Part shown: positions 34,930 to 44,510 of the stretch, piece after piece | Numbering within the stretch: position 1 is the stretch's first letter | Layout of the letters: the number at the start of each line of letters is the position of its first letter | DNA from: Mesorhizobium sangaii | Lineage (GTDB): Bacteria > Pseudomonadota > Alphaproteobacteria > Rhizobiales > Rhizobiaceae | Assembly (NCBI RefSeq): GCF_014207355.1 | Contig: NZ_JACHEF010000001.1 | Location: 62,001 to 126,000, forward strand | DNA length: 64,000 nt | Reading direction: 5' to 3' | Translations under genes and position numbers: made by a program | Notes under the pieces: model-generated | The model's database searches: none | Told to the model about the DNA's origin: nothing | The model's input: only the letters and a program-made list of their open reading frames with translations

Positions 34930-35430
34930 ATGTCCCTTCCTGAAAAAGCCTTTCCGGTCTCCTGGGACCAGTTCCATCGTGACGCCCGCGCGCTTGCGTG
35001 GCGGCTTGCGGGTGCCAACAAGGGGCAATGGAAAGCGATCGTGTGCATCACGCGTGGCGGGCTGGTTCCGGCTGCCATCATCTCGCGCGAACTCGGCATC
35101 CGCGTCATCGAGACGGTCTGCGTCGCCTCCTATCACGACTACACCAGCCAGGGGCAGTTGCAGGTTCTCAAGGAGATCACCCCCGCCTTGCTGGCCGACG
35201 ACGGCGCCGGCGTGCTGATCATCGACGACCTGACCGATACCGGCAAGACGGCGGGCATCGTGCGCGCAATAATGCCGAAGGCGCATTTCGCCACTGTCTA
35301 CGCCAAGCCGAAAGGCCGGCCGCTGGTCGATACGTTCGTCACCGAAGTCAGCCAGGACACCTGGATCTATTTCCCGTGGGACATGGGCTTCACCTATCAG
35401 AAGCCGATCGCCGACGATCACGCCGGCTGA
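34930..35430 (+). CDS. gpt: xanthine phosphoribosyltransferase
   Basis: 166 residues, same length as E. coli Gpt. The PRPP-binding motif is [17 protein letters not shown]. Also visible are [19 protein letters not shown], the flexible loop [14 protein letters not shown] and the tail [10 protein letters not shown]. Salvages xanthine/guanine to the nucleotides. The ATG at 34930 follows a GGAG site; the frame from 34894 is longer without support. Confidence 0.92.
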   Translation: MSLPEKAFPVSWDQFHRDARALAWRLAGANKGQWKAIVCITRGGLVPAAIISRELGIRVIETVCVASYHDYTSQGQLQVLKEITPALLADDGAGVLIIDDLTDTGKTAGIVRAIMPKAHFATVYAKPKGRPLVDTFVTEVSQDTWIYFPWDMGFTYQKPIADDHAG

Positions 35431-35639
35431 TTCGCGACAGAGCGTTTTTATTAAATTTGTAGCCGCTACCGGGTACCATTTGCTTGCGGAATGGGCTCAC
35501 AGGGTACGATTTCCTGTGAATTCGACCTTTGTTGGCGGAAATTGGCCAGTGCATCCAAAGTTTTTACTTTTATTGCTGACAATTGGCCGTAAGATTCGTG
35601 GGCGGCAAACGATTCTGGAGGCTGGGGCTAGCTTCTCCG

Positions 35640-36128
35640 ATGTTGACAAGGCCAACGACGCACAACCATCTGGCTGAAAGGGTCCGGCGACTCTTCGGCA
35701 CGGCGCCGTGCCGTCTGCAGGTTGCCGCCCTGCCCTGGCGGGATGGCGACAATGGCGTCGAGGTCATGCTGATCACCAGCCGCGATACGGGCCGCTGGGT
35801 GTTGCCCAAGGGCTGGCCGGAAGCCAGGGAACCACTCTGCGAGGCCGCGGCGCGCGAGGCCGGCGAGGAAGCCGGGCTACGCGGAACGGTGTCGCACCTT
35901 GAGGCCGGTCGCTATTTCTACGCCAAGGTGTTGGCTTCCGGTGAGGAAGTACCGTGCGAAGTCCTGGTGTTTCCGCTGCACGTCGACAAGATCGCCGATC
36001 GTTGGAAGGAAAAGAATTCGCGCACCCGCAAATGGGTCAGTTCCAAGGAAGCGGTGCGCATGGTCAACGAACCCGACCTTTGCCAGATCATCGCCTATTT
36101 CTGCGCCGATCCGCATAGATTTTCCTGA
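35640..36128 (+). CDS. Nudix hydrolase (diphosphoinositol-polyphosphatase-like)
   Basis: 162 residues. The Nudix box is degenerate only at its ends: GWPEAREPLCEAAAREAGEE, with REAGEEAG intact. The layout QVAALPWRDGDNGVEVMLIT, RWVLPKGW resembles the short DIPP/Aps-type rhizobial family. Substrate unknown. The ATG at 35640 is favoured over a TTG at 35583. Confidence 0.87.
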   Translation: MLTRPTTHNHLAERVRRLFGTAPCRLQVAALPWRDGDNGVEVMLITSRDTGRWVLPKGWPEAREPLCEAAAREAGEEAGLRGTVSHLEAGRYFYAKVLASGEEVPCEVLVFPLHVDKIADRWKEKNSRTRKWVSSKEAVRMVNEPDLCQIIAYFCADPHRFS

Positions 36129-36258
36129 TCGGCCGCGATCTCCGACTCCGGGAGTCCACTCCACACCAAGTACGCCCGCACGGTTTTCGATGCGGGGCCG
36201 TGAATGGTTTGCTAATCATTCACGCATAAGAATCGCTCGGTGGTCTGGCGTGTTATCG

Positions 36259-36570
36259 ATGGTGAACCCTGTAGACCCACTTCCGGAAGATTCCGGCGAG
36301 CCCGAGCGCGAGCATCGTCCGCGCGTGCTCAAGGGCGGAACGATCATCACCGGGATTCAGAACTCGGAGGTCGGCTGCACGTTGCGCAATCAACACGAGA
36401 GCGGTGCCGAACTGAAGATACCGCTCGAGGCTCGGGTTCCCGATCGCTTTCTTCTCTACGTGCCGCTCGACGGCATCGCCTATCGGTGCGAGGTTCGCTG
36501 GCGCCGCAATGACCGCGTCGGGGTGCGGTTCACCGGCACCGAGCCAAAGCCGAAACTGCATTACGGCTGA
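36259..36570 (+). CDS. PilZ domain protein
   Basis: 103 residues, a single PilZ barrel: RPRVLKGGTIITG, the small-residue turn SGAELKIP, and YRCEVRWRRNDRVGVRF. PilZ proteins bind cyclic di-GMP through an RxxxR motif and a D/NxSxxG motif. Here the second motif is replaced by HESGAE, so ligand binding is unsure. Confidence 0.85.
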   Translation: MVNPVDPLPEDSGEPEREHRPRVLKGGTIITGIQNSEVGCTLRNQHESGAELKIPLEARVPDRFLLYVPLDGIAYRCEVRWRRNDRVGVRFTGTEPKPKLHYG

Positions 36571-36621
36571 TCCCTCGGGATACAGCGGCGAAGTGATCGC
36601 CGCGCTGCAATTCTATCCCCG

Positions 36622-36630
36622 TTATCCACA
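36622..36630 (+). promoter_or_regulatory. DnaA box
   Basis: TTATCCACA, an exact match to the strong consensus, 536 nt upstream of nrdJ. DnaA is known to regulate nrd genes in E. coli. Confidence 0.5.
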
Positions 36631-36885
36631 TATCTGCCACACAAGATGTTGGGGTCACAAAAGCTACGCAAACGAATCCTTGACGGCGCAAAACGAGTCG
36701 CCTTTTATAGGCCATGCGCTCCTGTTGAGAGTGCGACCGGAAAGTTCTGAGCCCGGTCTTTTTCCCGGATTATGTGCGTTTTTGCCCGCATTTCCGCCCG
36801 TTCACGAGGCCGGCGGAAGCGTTGGGGTTGTGGGGCCGTTGGGGACAATAGGGAGAATTGTCGGACTGGAATAAATTGTCTGTTA

Positions 36886-36901
36886 ATACTATATTTAGTG
36901 T
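36886..36901. promoter_or_regulatory. NrdR-like box 1
   Basis: ATACTATATTTAGTGT matches the ACACTATATATAGTGT-type consensus at 14 of 16 positions. Confidence 0.65.
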
Positions 36902-36914
36902 TTGCAGGTAGGTT

Positions 36915-36930
36915 CGACGCTAGATAGTGT
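36915..36930. promoter_or_regulatory. NrdR-like box 2
   Basis: CGACGCTAGATAGTGT matches the consensus at 11 of 16 positions, 29 bp from box 1, close to three helical turns as in known tandem NrdR sites. Confidence 0.5.
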
Positions 36931-37134
36931 GAATTTCCCTCGAGTGAGGGAATCGGAAAAAACATCAGTTTTGAGGGGCCCGCGGGGTTCGTCGGCGCGT
37001 TGGACAGGCACTTCGCAAGGAGTTTGACCAGCAGGGCCGGCGGAGACTGCGAAATGGAGAGCCGGCTGTTTTCGAACGCCGGCAGGCGGCGGACATGCGT
37101 GTTTCGCATTGGGGGCAGAAATCCCCAGACGAAA

Positions 37135-37150
37135 GCGCTATATATAGACA
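37135..37150. promoter_or_regulatory. NrdR-like box 3 overlapping the nrdJ start region
   Basis: GCGCTATATATAGACA has the perfect core CTATATATAG (11 of 16 overall) and lies 15 nt before the ATG. Confidence 0.4.
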
Positions 37151-37165
37151 AAAGGGATCGGACCA

Positions 37166-40100
37166 ATGCGCATCGAGCGGCGTTTCACCAAGCAAGGGCA
37201 ATCGGCTTACGCGGAGATCGAATTCCGCAAGGCGCTTTCGGAGATCAAGAATCCGGATGGCTCGGTGGTGTTCCGTCTCGACAATATCGATGTGCCGGCG
37301 CAGTTCTCCCAGGTTGCCGCCGACATCCTGGCGCAGAAGTATTTCCGCAAGGCCGGTGTCCCCGCGCGGCTGAAGAAGATCGAAGATAACGACGTCCCCT
37401 CCTTCCTGTGGCGCTCCGTCGCCGATGAGGCCGAGCTTGCCAAGCTGCCGGAAGCCGAACGCTACGGCTCCGAGATCGACGCCCGCCAGGTCTTCGACCG
37501 GCTGGCCGGCACCTGGACCTACTGGGGATGGAAGGGCGGCTACTTCAAGGCGTCGGAGGAAGACGCGCGCGCCTTCCGCGACGAGCTTGCCTACATGCTG
37601 GCCACGCAGCGCGTGGCGCCGAACTCGCCGCAATGGTTCAACACCGGCCTGCACTGGGCCTATGGCATCGACGGCCCGAGCCAGGGACACTTCTATGTCG
37701 ACCCGTTCACCGGCAAGCTGACCAAGTCGAAATCCTCCTATGAGCATCCGCAGCCGCATGCCTGCTTCATCCAGGGCGTGCAGGACGACCTCGTCAACGA
37801 GGGCGGCATCATGGACCTTTGGGTGCGTGAAGCGCGCCTGTTCAAATACGGCTCCGGCACCGGCTCCAACTTCTCGCTGCTGCGCGGCGAAGGCGAAAAG
37901 CTGTCCGGCGGCGGCCGCTCGTCCGGCCTGATGAGCTTCCTCAAGATCGGCGACCGCGCGGCGGGCGCCATCAAGTCGGGCGGCACGACGCGTCGCGCAG
38001 CCAAGATGGTCATTGTCGACGCCGACCATCCCGATATCGAGGAATTCATCGACTGGAAGGTCAATGAAGAGCAGAAGGTCGCCTCGCTGGTGACCGGCTC
38101 CAAGATCGTCAAGAAGCATCTCGAAGCGATCATGAAGGCCTGCGTCAACTGCGAAGGCAATGACGACGACTGTTTCGACCCGTCGATCAACACGGCGCTG
38201 AAGCGCGAGATCAAGGCGGCCAAGAAGTCCGCAGTGCCGGAGAACTACATCTACCGCGTCATCCAGTTCGCCAAGCAGGGCTACACGTCGATGTCGTTCA
38301 AGACCTACGACACCGATTGGGATTCCGATGCCTATCTCACCGTTTCGGGCCAGAATTCCAACAATTCGGTGTCGCTGAAGGACAATTTCCTGCGCGCTGT
38401 CGAGGACGATGCCGACTGGCACCTGACCGCCCGCAAGGACGGCAAGGTGTTGAAGACGCTGAAGGCGCGGGACCTGTGGGAAAAGATCGGCTACGCCGCC
38501 TGGGCGTCGGCCGATCCGGGCCTGCATTTCAACACGACGATGAACGACTGGCACACCTGCGCCTCCGCCGGTGCGATCCGGGCGTCCAACCCGTGCTCGG
38601 AATACATGTTCCTCGACGACACGGCCTGCAACCTGGCCTCGATCAACCTCCTGCCCTACCGCAATGCCGACGGCACGATCGACATCGCCGCCTATGAGCA
38701 CACGGTGCGGCTGTGGACCATCGTTCTCGAAATCTCGGTCATGATGGCGCAGTTCCCGTCGAAGGAGATCGCCAAGCAGTCCTATGAATACCGCACGCTC
38801 GGCCTGGGCTACGCCAACATCGGCGGCCTGCTGATGACGTCGGGCATCCCTTACGACTCCGACGAGGGCCGCGCCATCTGCGCCGCACTCACCGCGATCA
38901 TGACCGGCACGGCCTATGCCACCTCGGCCGAGATGGCCGCCGAACTCGGCGCCTTCGCCGACTACGACCGCAATGCGCAGAACATGCTGCGCGTCATGCG
39001 CAACCATCGCCGTGCCGCCTATGGCGAGAAGCAGGGCTATGAGAAGCTCGCCGTCAACCCGGTGCCGCTGGTCGCCTCCGACCTGAAGCAGCAGGACCTT
39101 GCGGTGCACGCCAAGGCCGCCTGGGACCGCGCCATCGAGCTCGGCGAGGAGCATGGCTATCGCAATGCGCAGGCAACCGTCATCGCGCCGACCGGCACGA
39201 TCGGCCTGGTCATGGATTGCGACACCACCGGCATCGAGCCCGACTTCGCGCTGGTTAAGTTCAAGAAGCTGGCCGGCGGCGGCTATTTCAAGATCATCAA
39301 CCGCGCCGTGCCGGAAGCGCTGCGCACGCTCGGCTACTCCGAAGCCCAGATCGGCGAGATGGAGGCCTATGCGGTCGGCCACGGCAATCTCAACCAGGCG
39401 CCCGCGATCAATCCCGGCTCGCTCAAGGCGAAGGGCTTCACCGACGACAAGATCGCGGCACTCAATGCAGCCTTGAAGTCGGCCTTCGACATCAAGTTCG
39501 TCTTCAACCAGTGGACGCTCGGCGCCGACTGGGTGAAGGAGACGTTTGGCTTCACCGACGAGCAGCTCAACGACTTCTCGTTCGAGATGCTGCCGGCGCT
39601 GGGCTTTTCCAGGAAGGACATCGAGGCCGCCAACATCCATGTCTGCGGTGCGATGACGCTGGAAGGCGCGCCTTTCCTCAAGGCCGAACACCTGGCTGTG
39701 TTCGACTGCGCCAGCCCGTGCGGCAAGATCGGCAAGCGCTCGCTGTCGATCAACAGCCACATCCAGATGATGGCGGCGGCGCAGCCTTTCATCTCCGGCG
39801 CCATCTCCAAGACCATCAACATGCCCAACGATGCGACGGTTGAAGACGCCAAGGGCGCCTACATGCTGTCGTGGAAGCTGGCGCTGAAGGCCAACGCGCT
39901 CTACCGCGACGGCTCGAAGCTGTCGCAGCCGCTCAACTCCTCGCTGCTCGCCGATGGCGAGGACGACGAGGACGAGGCGATCGAGCAGCTGATCGCCGCA
40001 CCGGCGGCGGCGCGGGCCGCACAGATCACCGAGCGGATCGTCGAGCGCATCATCGAGCGCGTGTCGCGCGAGCAGGAAAAGCTGCCCGGCCGCCGCAAGG

Positions 40101-40948
40101 GCTATACGCAAAAGGCCAAGATCGGTGGTAACACCATCTTCCTGCGCACCGGCGAATATGACGACGGCCGTCTCGGCGAGATCTTCATCGACATGAACAA
40201 GGAAGGCGCGACCCTGCGTGGCCTTCTCAACAACTTCGCCATCGCCATCTCGCTCGGCCTGCAATATGGGGTGCCGCTCGACGAATATGTGCACGCCTTC
40301 ACCTTCACCAAGTTCGAACCGGCCGGCATGGTGCAAGGCAATGATGCGATCAAGAGCGCGACGTCGATCCTCGACTATGTGTTCCGGGAACTCGCGATCT
40401 CCTATCTCGGCCGCAACGACCTCGCCCATGTCGACCAGTCGGACTTTTCCAACACCGCACTTGGCCGCGGCATCAGCGAAGGCAAGACCGATGCGGTCTC
40501 CAAGGGCCTGACCCGTGGCGCCTCGCCCGTGAAGCTGGTATCGCGGGTGAGCGGCAACGATCCGAAGGGCTTCGCGGCTCCCTCGGGCGCCCCTGCCCGC
40601 TCGGCGCCGACCGCCTTCTCCGGGTCCAACGTGCTGGCGCTGAAACCTGCCAGCGACGAAGCGGTCGCCTACAAGCGCGACTATGAGGAGCGGGCAAAGG
40701 AACTGGCCGAGGACATCGTTTTCGAGGAAGCGGCGGGTGCTGCTTCGGACACCACGGCGGCACTGTTCACCGACGCCGCGGCGAATGAAGCGGCCGAGGC
40801 AAAGAAACTCGCCAACGACCGCCGCGCCAAGTCACTGCTGCAGGGCTACACCGGCAATTCCTGTTCCGAGTGCCAGAACTTCACCATGGTGCGGAATGGG
40901 ACTTGTGAGAAGTGCGACACGTGTGGTGCTACGAGCGGGTGCAGCTGA
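37166..40948 (+). CDS. nrdJ: vitamin B12-dependent (class II) ribonucleoside-diphosphate reductase
   Basis: 1260 residues, the large alphaproteobacterial form. Reduces ribonucleotides to deoxyribonucleotides using adenosylcobalamin, with no need for oxygen. Active-site motifs: [10 protein letters not shown] (redox Cys), [13 protein letters not shown] (Asn, thiyl Cys, Glu), and the barrel motif [20 protein letters not shown]. The C-terminal tail carries paired cysteines ([17 protein letters not shown]), used for re-reduction or zinc binding. The ATG at 37166 has an AAGGGA site. Likely NrdR-controlled. Confidence 0.96.
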   Translation: MRIERRFTKQGQSAYAEIEFRKALSEIKNPDGSVVFRLDNIDVPAQFSQVAADILAQKYFRKAGVPARLKKIEDNDVPSFLWRSVADEAELAKLPEAERYGSEIDARQVFDRLAGTWTYWGWKGGYFKASEEDARAFRDELAYMLATQRVAPNSPQWFNTGLHWAYGIDGPSQGHFYVDPFTGKLTKSKSSYEHPQPHACFIQGVQDDLVNEGGIMDLWVREARLFKYGSGTGSNFSLLRGEGEKLSGGGRSSGLMSFLKIGDRAAGAIKSGGTTRRAAKMVIVDADHPDIEEFIDWKVNEEQKVASLVTGSKIVKKHLEAIMKACVNCEGNDDDCFDPSINTALKREIKAAKKSAVPENYIYRVIQFAKQGYTSMSFKTYDTDWDSDAYLTVSGQNSNNSVSLKDNFLRAVEDDADWHLTARKDGKVLKTLKARDLWEKIGYAAWASADPGLHFNTTMNDWHTCASAGAIRASNPCSEYMFLDDTACNLASINLLPYRNADGTIDIAAYEHTVRLWTIVLEISVMMAQFPSKEIAKQSYEYRTLGLGYANIGGLLMTSGIPYDSDEGRAICAALTAIMTGTAYATSAEMAAELGAFADYDRNAQNMLRVMRNHRRAAYGEKQGYEKLAVNPVPLVASDLKQQDLAVHAKAAWDRAIELGEEHGYRNAQATVIAPTGTIGLVMDCDTTGIEPDFALVKFKKLAGGGYFKIINRAVPEALRTLGYSEAQIGEMEAYAVGHGNLNQAPAINPGSLKAKGFTDDKIAALNAALKSAFDIKFVFNQWTLGADWVKETFGFTDEQLNDFSFEMLPALGFSRKDIEAANIHVCGAMTLEGAPFLKAEHLAVFDCASPCGKIGKRSLSINSHIQMMAAAQPFISGAISKTINMPNDATVEDAKGAYMLSWKLALKANALYRDGSKLSQPLNSSLLADGEDDEDEAIEQLIAAPAAARAAQITERIVERIIERVSREQEKLPGRRKGYTQKAKIGGNTIFLRTGEYDDGRLGEIFIDMNKEGATLRGLLNNFAIAISLGLQYGVPLDEYVHAFTFTKFEPAGMVQGNDAIKSATSILDYVFRELAISYLGRNDLAHVDQSDFSNTALGRGISEGKTDAVSKGLTRGASPVKLVSRVSGNDPKGFAAPSGAPARSAPTAFSGSNVLALKPASDEAVAYKRDYEERAKELAEDIVFEEAAGAASDTTAALFTDAAANEAAEAKKLANDRRAKSLLQGYTGNSCSECQNFTMVRNGTCEKCDTCGATSGCS

Positions 40949-40984
40949 GCGACATCCGAGGCGCTAGTCTAAAACGCAACGTTA

Positions 40985-41019
40985 TCGGCCCGGTCGTAAG
41001 ATCGGGCCGAAATGTTTTA
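40985..41019 (+). terminator. nrdJ terminator
   Basis: TCGGCCCG and CGGGCCGA form an 8-bp stem followed by AAATGTTTT, 37 nt past the nrdJ stop. Confidence 0.8.
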
Positions 41020-41042
41020 AGGGTAGCGATCAGGTGCGTCTT

Positions 41043-41229
41043 CCCTTCTCCCCTTGTGGGAGAACGTGGCCGAGCGAAGCTCGGTCGGATGAGGGGTACT
41101 GGGAGGATCACTGCTCCCAAGCCATAAGAGCTTAAATCATTCGATATTTTAACGCCTAGTTTCTTCCAGCACCCCTCATCCGTCTCGACGCTGCGCGCCG
41201 ATCCACCTTCTCCCACAAGGGGAGAAGGG
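41043..41229. repeat. MITE-like palindromic repeat
   Basis: The arms 41043-41097 and 41171-41229 are imperfect inverted copies of about 55 nt. Each contains CCCTTCTCCCCTTGTGGGAG and GGATGAGGGGT. The centre is AT-rich. The core hairpin occurs again at 43530. It fills most of the 321-nt gap after nrdJ. Confidence 0.85.
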
Positions 41230-41269
41230 GAGAGTCGCGCCCGCTAGTCCTGGATCACACTCCCGGACC

Positions 41270-41890
41270 TTACGGCAATACCAGCAGCGTCTGCTCGTCG
41301 AACAGTGGTTCATCCTGACCGATGCGGACGAACAGCAGCTTGCGCGCGGCGCCCTTCGGTACCTCGAAATACTGGATGCCGTCGGGCATTTCGCCCCAGT
41401 CGCCACAGGGAGGGTCTGGGATCTCATGTGGATCGGCCTTCGCTTCCAGCTCCTTTGCGTAGGCGGCGTCGGGGCTGAATGTGTAGCGTTTGACGGAAGG
41501 AGCCGTGCCCGCCGGCGTGTAAGGCGCCAGCACACAGCGGGCGCTGACGGCCTTCTCGGTCTTTTCCAGGAACAGACGCTGCAATGCGGCTTCGGCGGTT
41601 TCGCCGGGCTTGATGTCATACAACTCGACAAGTGGGTCGGCCGCACCGCCATCGCTGTATTTGATGGCGAGAGCATTGCCGGCGAATTCGAAATGAATCT
41701 GGCGGAAGCCGAAATCGCAGCGCTGCACCCAGGCGGCAAGCCCGACAGTTTTGTCCGTCAGTTTTTCCCAGACGCATTTGTCGATTGGCGGGCGCGACGG
41801 AGCTGGCTCGTCCGCGCGTGCCACGGCGGATACCATCACGCATGCAAACAGGGCGCAGGCCCAGGCGGTCGATCTCATAGCGTTATTCAT
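41270..41890 (-). CDS. exported protein of unknown function
   Basis: 206 residues. Signal peptide to about ARA26, then a mature domain with four cysteines (KCVWEKL, QRCDFGF, ARCVLAP, PPCGDWG). Its first ATG overlaps the stop of the next exported-protein gene upstream by 8 nt; an ATG at 41878 is also possible. The two probably work together in the periplasm. No family recognised. Confidence 0.75.
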   Translation of the reverse strand: MNNAMRSTAWACALFACVMVSAVARADEPAPSRPPIDKCVWEKLTDKTVGLAAWVQRCDFGFRQIHFEFAGNALAIKYSDGGAADPLVELYDIKPGETAEAALQRLFLEKTEKAVSARCVLAPYTPAGTAPSVKRYTFSPDAAYAKELEAKADPHEIPDPPCGDWGEMPDGIQYFEVPKGAARKLLFVRIGQDEPLFDEQTLLVLP

Positions 41891-42404
41891 CGCTGCATCC
41901 TGTCAAAGTGAAGGCGTCCCATGCCGAGCCATTGGGATTGGCATTGGCGAAATCGGCCCATTCGGTAAAAGCGGCGCCGAAATCAGGCAGCAACAGCCCT
42001 TTCGGTGCCGGGGTCGCTTCGCTCGAATTCAACTGCTCGGCGCCGCCGCCGGTCAAGGCATAGACCTGCCCATCCCATATCCTGCACAGGCCACTACCAT
42101 CCTGCAGACCCACTTCGCGGTCGTCGTCGGTGCAGGTGTGGCGGATGGTGCCGAGCGGAAACGAATTCTTGCCATTCGTCCAGGTGATGTCGGCCGGCAG
42201 GTTTTTGTCGGTGTTGGGCACGCTCAGCGAGAACACCTGCGCCGTCAGCGCCGCCGGCTCATTGTCCAGTGGCCGAAATTGCAGAACGGCGCCCGAGCGC
42301 GGCTCGCGGTAGGTGGCGTGGCTCAGCAAGCATTCCTTGGCGCTCGCTACCTGGATCGCGACGAACAGGCCCAGAAAAACAAAGGCCAGTTTGCGAATGA
42401 TCAC
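41883..42404 (-). CDS. exported protein of unknown function (GTG start)
   Basis: 173 residues from a GTG with CGGAG 8 nt upstream. Signal peptide IIRKLAFVFLGLFVAIQVASA, then a beta-rich domain with four cysteines (KECLLSH, RHTCTDD, GLCRIWD, TGCSDE). The frame to 42596 overlaps the DUF3592 gene and lacks coding character. Operon with the exported protein at 41270. Confidence 0.7.
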   Translation of the reverse strand: MIIRKLAFVFLGLFVAIQVASAKECLLSHATYREPRSGAVLQFRPLDNEPAALTAQVFSLSVPNTDKNLPADITWTNGKNSFPLGTIRHTCTDDDREVGLQDGSGLCRIWDGQVYALTGGGAEQLNSSEATPAPKGLLLPDFGAAFTEWADFANANPNGSAWDAFTLTGCSDE

Positions 42405-42447
42405 CAGATGTCTCCGGGAGAGCGTTGCGGAAGCCAAAAGCCTGTCC

Positions 42448-43419
42448 TCAGACCAGCCCGACCAGAAAGGCGGCGCCGCCGAGAAATCCTGCCGAACAAA
42501 CCCACAGCAGCCAAAGCCCGCGCACCCGGCATTCGAGCACCGCCGAGCCAGGGTTGGCGGGATCGTAGTGCACGTCGACCTTGCTGCCCTCGACATAGCG
42601 ACGCGCCTGAGCGCCGACGAGGCCGGGCAGCGAAGCCGTGACCGTGGCTCCGAAGGTTACGCGGTCGGCGCTGTAGCGCTGGCCGGCGACGCCATAGCTG
42701 TAGACGATGCGAGATTTGAAAACGGTGCGCCAGCGTTGATAGCTTGAATGGGTTCGCAGCGCCTGCAGACCCGAGGAATCAATGCGACCAGCGGCGACCG
42801 GCCATTTTGCCGCCTGCTCGGCAAGCGACTTCTGGGCAAAGCCCATGCGCAGCGCGAACAGGCCCATGAACAGCAGCAATGCCGCGGCACCGAGATTCTG
42901 AGGTTTGGGCAGATGCGGCTGGACCGCCTCGAGCACGCCGCCGATGGAAAACACCAGAACCGCCGTGCCGATCACCAACCCGGCCGAGAGCTGGAACATG
43001 AACTTGAAGGCGCCGTCCGGCATGGTGCGCTCGATCACGGCCTTGCTCGGGTCGGCTGGATTGTAGAAGACGGTCACCTCCGCGCCGCGGGGAAACTGCG
43101 CAAGGGTTTCGCGGACTTCGAAGTTCCCCAAATTCTCCTTCACGCTGTAGCGCGAGCTTTGAAATTTCCTGCCGCCGACTTTGTATTCGAAGGTGATGGC
43201 CGGGAAATTGCGCATCTCGGTGGTATCGCTGCTGTCCGAGCCAGCGCCCGAGCTTCTGACCTCACGCGCCTCGACGCGCGACGAGATGATCCTTCCCGGC
43301 GTCGGCAACCAGCGGCTGAGCGCCTGCACCTCTCGCCATTTCACGAAGGTGATGAGCGACAGCATGCCGGAGACCGCGCAGGCAAAACCGACAAGCAGAA
43401 ATTTGAGCTCCAGCTCCAC
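42448..43419 (-). CDS. DUF3592 membrane protein, two domain copies
   Basis: 323 residues. Helices near 5-25, 140-162, 172-195 and 300-320. Two soluble DUF3592-type beta domains lie between them: one at 35-130 (FPAITFEYKVGGRKFQSSRY, VTVFYNPADPSKAVIE) and one at 205-295 (KSRIVYSYGVAGQRYSADRV, VDVHYDPANPGSAVLE). Internal duplication is clear. Function unknown. Confidence 0.88.
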   Translation of the reverse strand: MELELKFLLVGFACAVSGMLSLITFVKWREVQALSRWLPTPGRIISSRVEAREVRSSGAGSDSSDTTEMRNFPAITFEYKVGGRKFQSSRYSVKENLGNFEVRETLAQFPRGAEVTVFYNPADPSKAVIERTMPDGAFKFMFQLSAGLVIGTAVLVFSIGGVLEAVQPHLPKPQNLGAAALLLFMGLFALRMGFAQKSLAEQAAKWPVAAGRIDSSGLQALRTHSSYQRWRTVFKSRIVYSYGVAGQRYSADRVTFGATVTASLPGLVGAQARRYVEGSKVDVHYDPANPGSAVLECRVRGLWLLWVCSAGFLGGAAFLVGLV

Positions 43420-43529
43420 CCTGATCCCCCCGGAGTGCAGGAACCGGCACTAGACAGCACTGCGGCGGCAATGTCTCGCTTATTCGCAAAGTCGAGAGAT
43501 GAGCGGCGGGGCGTAACGCTCGCCCGTCT

Positions 43530-43553
43530 CCTTCTCCCCTTTGTGGGAGAAGG
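43530..43553. repeat. core hairpin of the 41043-type repeat
   Basis: CCTTCTCCC and GGGAGAAGG with a 6-nt loop, in the 146-nt gap after the methyltransferase stop. It may act as the transcript end. Confidence 0.75.
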
Positions 43554-43565
43554 GAAAAGATCCCT

Positions 43566-44174
43566 TCATGACGGCCTCACGGCCAGGAAGGTGTTCCACT
43601 CTTCGTTGTTGCGGCCGATGTTGAAGTCGTCCCTGATAAGGACCAGCCCGGCGCTTTCGATGCGGGCCGCGAAGTCGTCCCTGCGCCAGTAGACGGTATG
43701 ATATTCGCCGCCCGTCTCGCCATCGCCATTGCGCATCGATACGAGGAAGGCGCCGCCCGGCCGCAGCGATCCGGCGATCTTGGCAAGAACCTGGTCGGTC
43801 TGGTCGCGAGGCACATGGATCAGGACGCACAGGGCCAAGACTGCGTCATAGGGGCCGCCGAGATCATCGGTGATGAGATCGAGCAGTTCACCGTGCTTGC
43901 CGCGCGCGGCCTGCAGTTCAAGAAACCGCTTTGTCGCGTCGGTGCGCCGAACCTTAGCGCCCAAGGTCTCCAGAAAGTCGGCATCGTAGCCCGCTCCCGA
44001 CCCGACTTCCAGAATCCGGCCGCCTGTGCCGGCGATCGCCACAAGGCGCCTTAGCGCTGCCTGCTCTCTCGGGTTGGGAACATGCCGCACGATTGCATCA
44101 TACTGTTCCGCATAATCCTCATAGGAGGAGATCGTTTGACGGCTCTTCGCCAGGGCCTCAGCGGATACGCTCAT
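43566..44174 (-). CDS. class I SAM-dependent methyltransferase
   Basis: 202 residues. SAM-binding motif I is RILEVGSGAGYDADFL; LCVLIHVPRDQTDQVLAKIA is the post-strand-4 region, and GSLRPGGAFLVS is the typical strand-5 turn. Small-molecule methyltransferase, cytosolic, substrate unknown. Confidence 0.88.
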   Translation of the reverse strand: MSVSAEALAKSRQTISSYEDYAEQYDAIVRHVPNPREQAALRRLVAIAGTGGRILEVGSGAGYDADFLETLGAKVRRTDATKRFLELQAARGKHGELLDLITDDLGGPYDAVLALCVLIHVPRDQTDQVLAKIAGSLRPGGAFLVSMRNGDGETGGEYHTVYWRRDDFAARIESAGLVLIRDDFNIGRNNEEWNTFLAVRPS

Positions 44175-44201
44175 CTTTTCCTCCCGTTTGCACCAGTCAA
44201 T

Positions 44202-44252
44202 GCACGCAAGTCAGCGGGGCACGCAAGTCAGCGGGGCACGCAAGTCAGCGAG
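44202..44252. repeat. three tandem 17-bp repeats
   Basis: GCACGCAAGTCAGCGGG three times (third copy ends GCGAG). It covers the last codons of the DUF1127 gene and the gap to the methyltransferase. Confidence 0.9.
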
Positions 44253-44406
44253 TGCTGCCGGAAGAAGCGTGTCCGTCGAGCACGCCGATATCGCGCAGGA
44301 AATGATCCGACAGCGCACGCTGGTCGAGCAGGCCGCGCGTGCGGGGTCTGAACGGAGCGGTGAAGAGGTCGAGCACCGGACGACGAAGAGTGTTGTAGAG
44401 GGTCAT
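44245..44406 (-). CDS. DUF1127 family small protein
   Basis: 53 residues. The C-terminal half LDQRALSDHFLRDIGVLDG follows the DUF1127 pattern. Alphaproteobacterial DUF1127 proteins are small Arg-rich proteins; some bind RNA or affect phosphate and carbon metabolism. The start MTLYNTLRRP at 44406 is preceded by AAAGGACACGGC. Its 3' end lies in a 17-bp tandem repeat, so the last residues may be variable. Divergent from the LysR gene. Confidence 0.75.
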   Translation of the reverse strand: MTLYNTLRRPVLDLFTAPFRPRTRGLLDQRALSDHFLRDIGVLDGHASSGSTR

Positions 44407-44488
44407 TGCCGTGTCCTTTCGGGTTCGAGTTGATAACAAGAGTATGCCTGTTCGCGGCCTTGGCTTCCAATCGAACATCGCGTAGTAT

Positions 44489-44507
44489 GCATCAGGAGGA
44501 TTGATGC
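44489..44507. promoter_or_regulatory. 6-bp inverted repeat with the Shine-Dalgarno in its loop
   Basis: GCATCA-GGAGGAT-TGATGC ends 3 nt before the LysR ATG. The ribosome-binding site sits in the 7-nt loop. Confidence 0.55.
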
Positions 44508-44510
44508 GTC

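Larger units (their letters stand above)
36571..37165 (+). promoter_or_regulatory. 595-nt nrdJ leader and promoter region
   Basis: No gene is supported here. It holds a DnaA box, two NrdR-like boxes and a third at the gene start (listed separately). I see no B12 riboswitch. Open frames on the minus strand are continuations of the nrdJ shadow. Confidence 0.6.

Noticed and set aside
36571..37165. Cobalamin riboswitch upstream of nrdJ
   Set aside because: No recognisable B12-box or multi-stem fold; B12 riboswitches usually control B12-independent isozymes instead.
36965..40429. 1154-residue minus-strand frame
   Set aside because: Shadow of nrdJ; composition is the typical antisense pattern.
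44202..44252. Three 17-bp repeats considered as a CRISPR array
   Set aside because: No spacers between units and no cas genes in the window.
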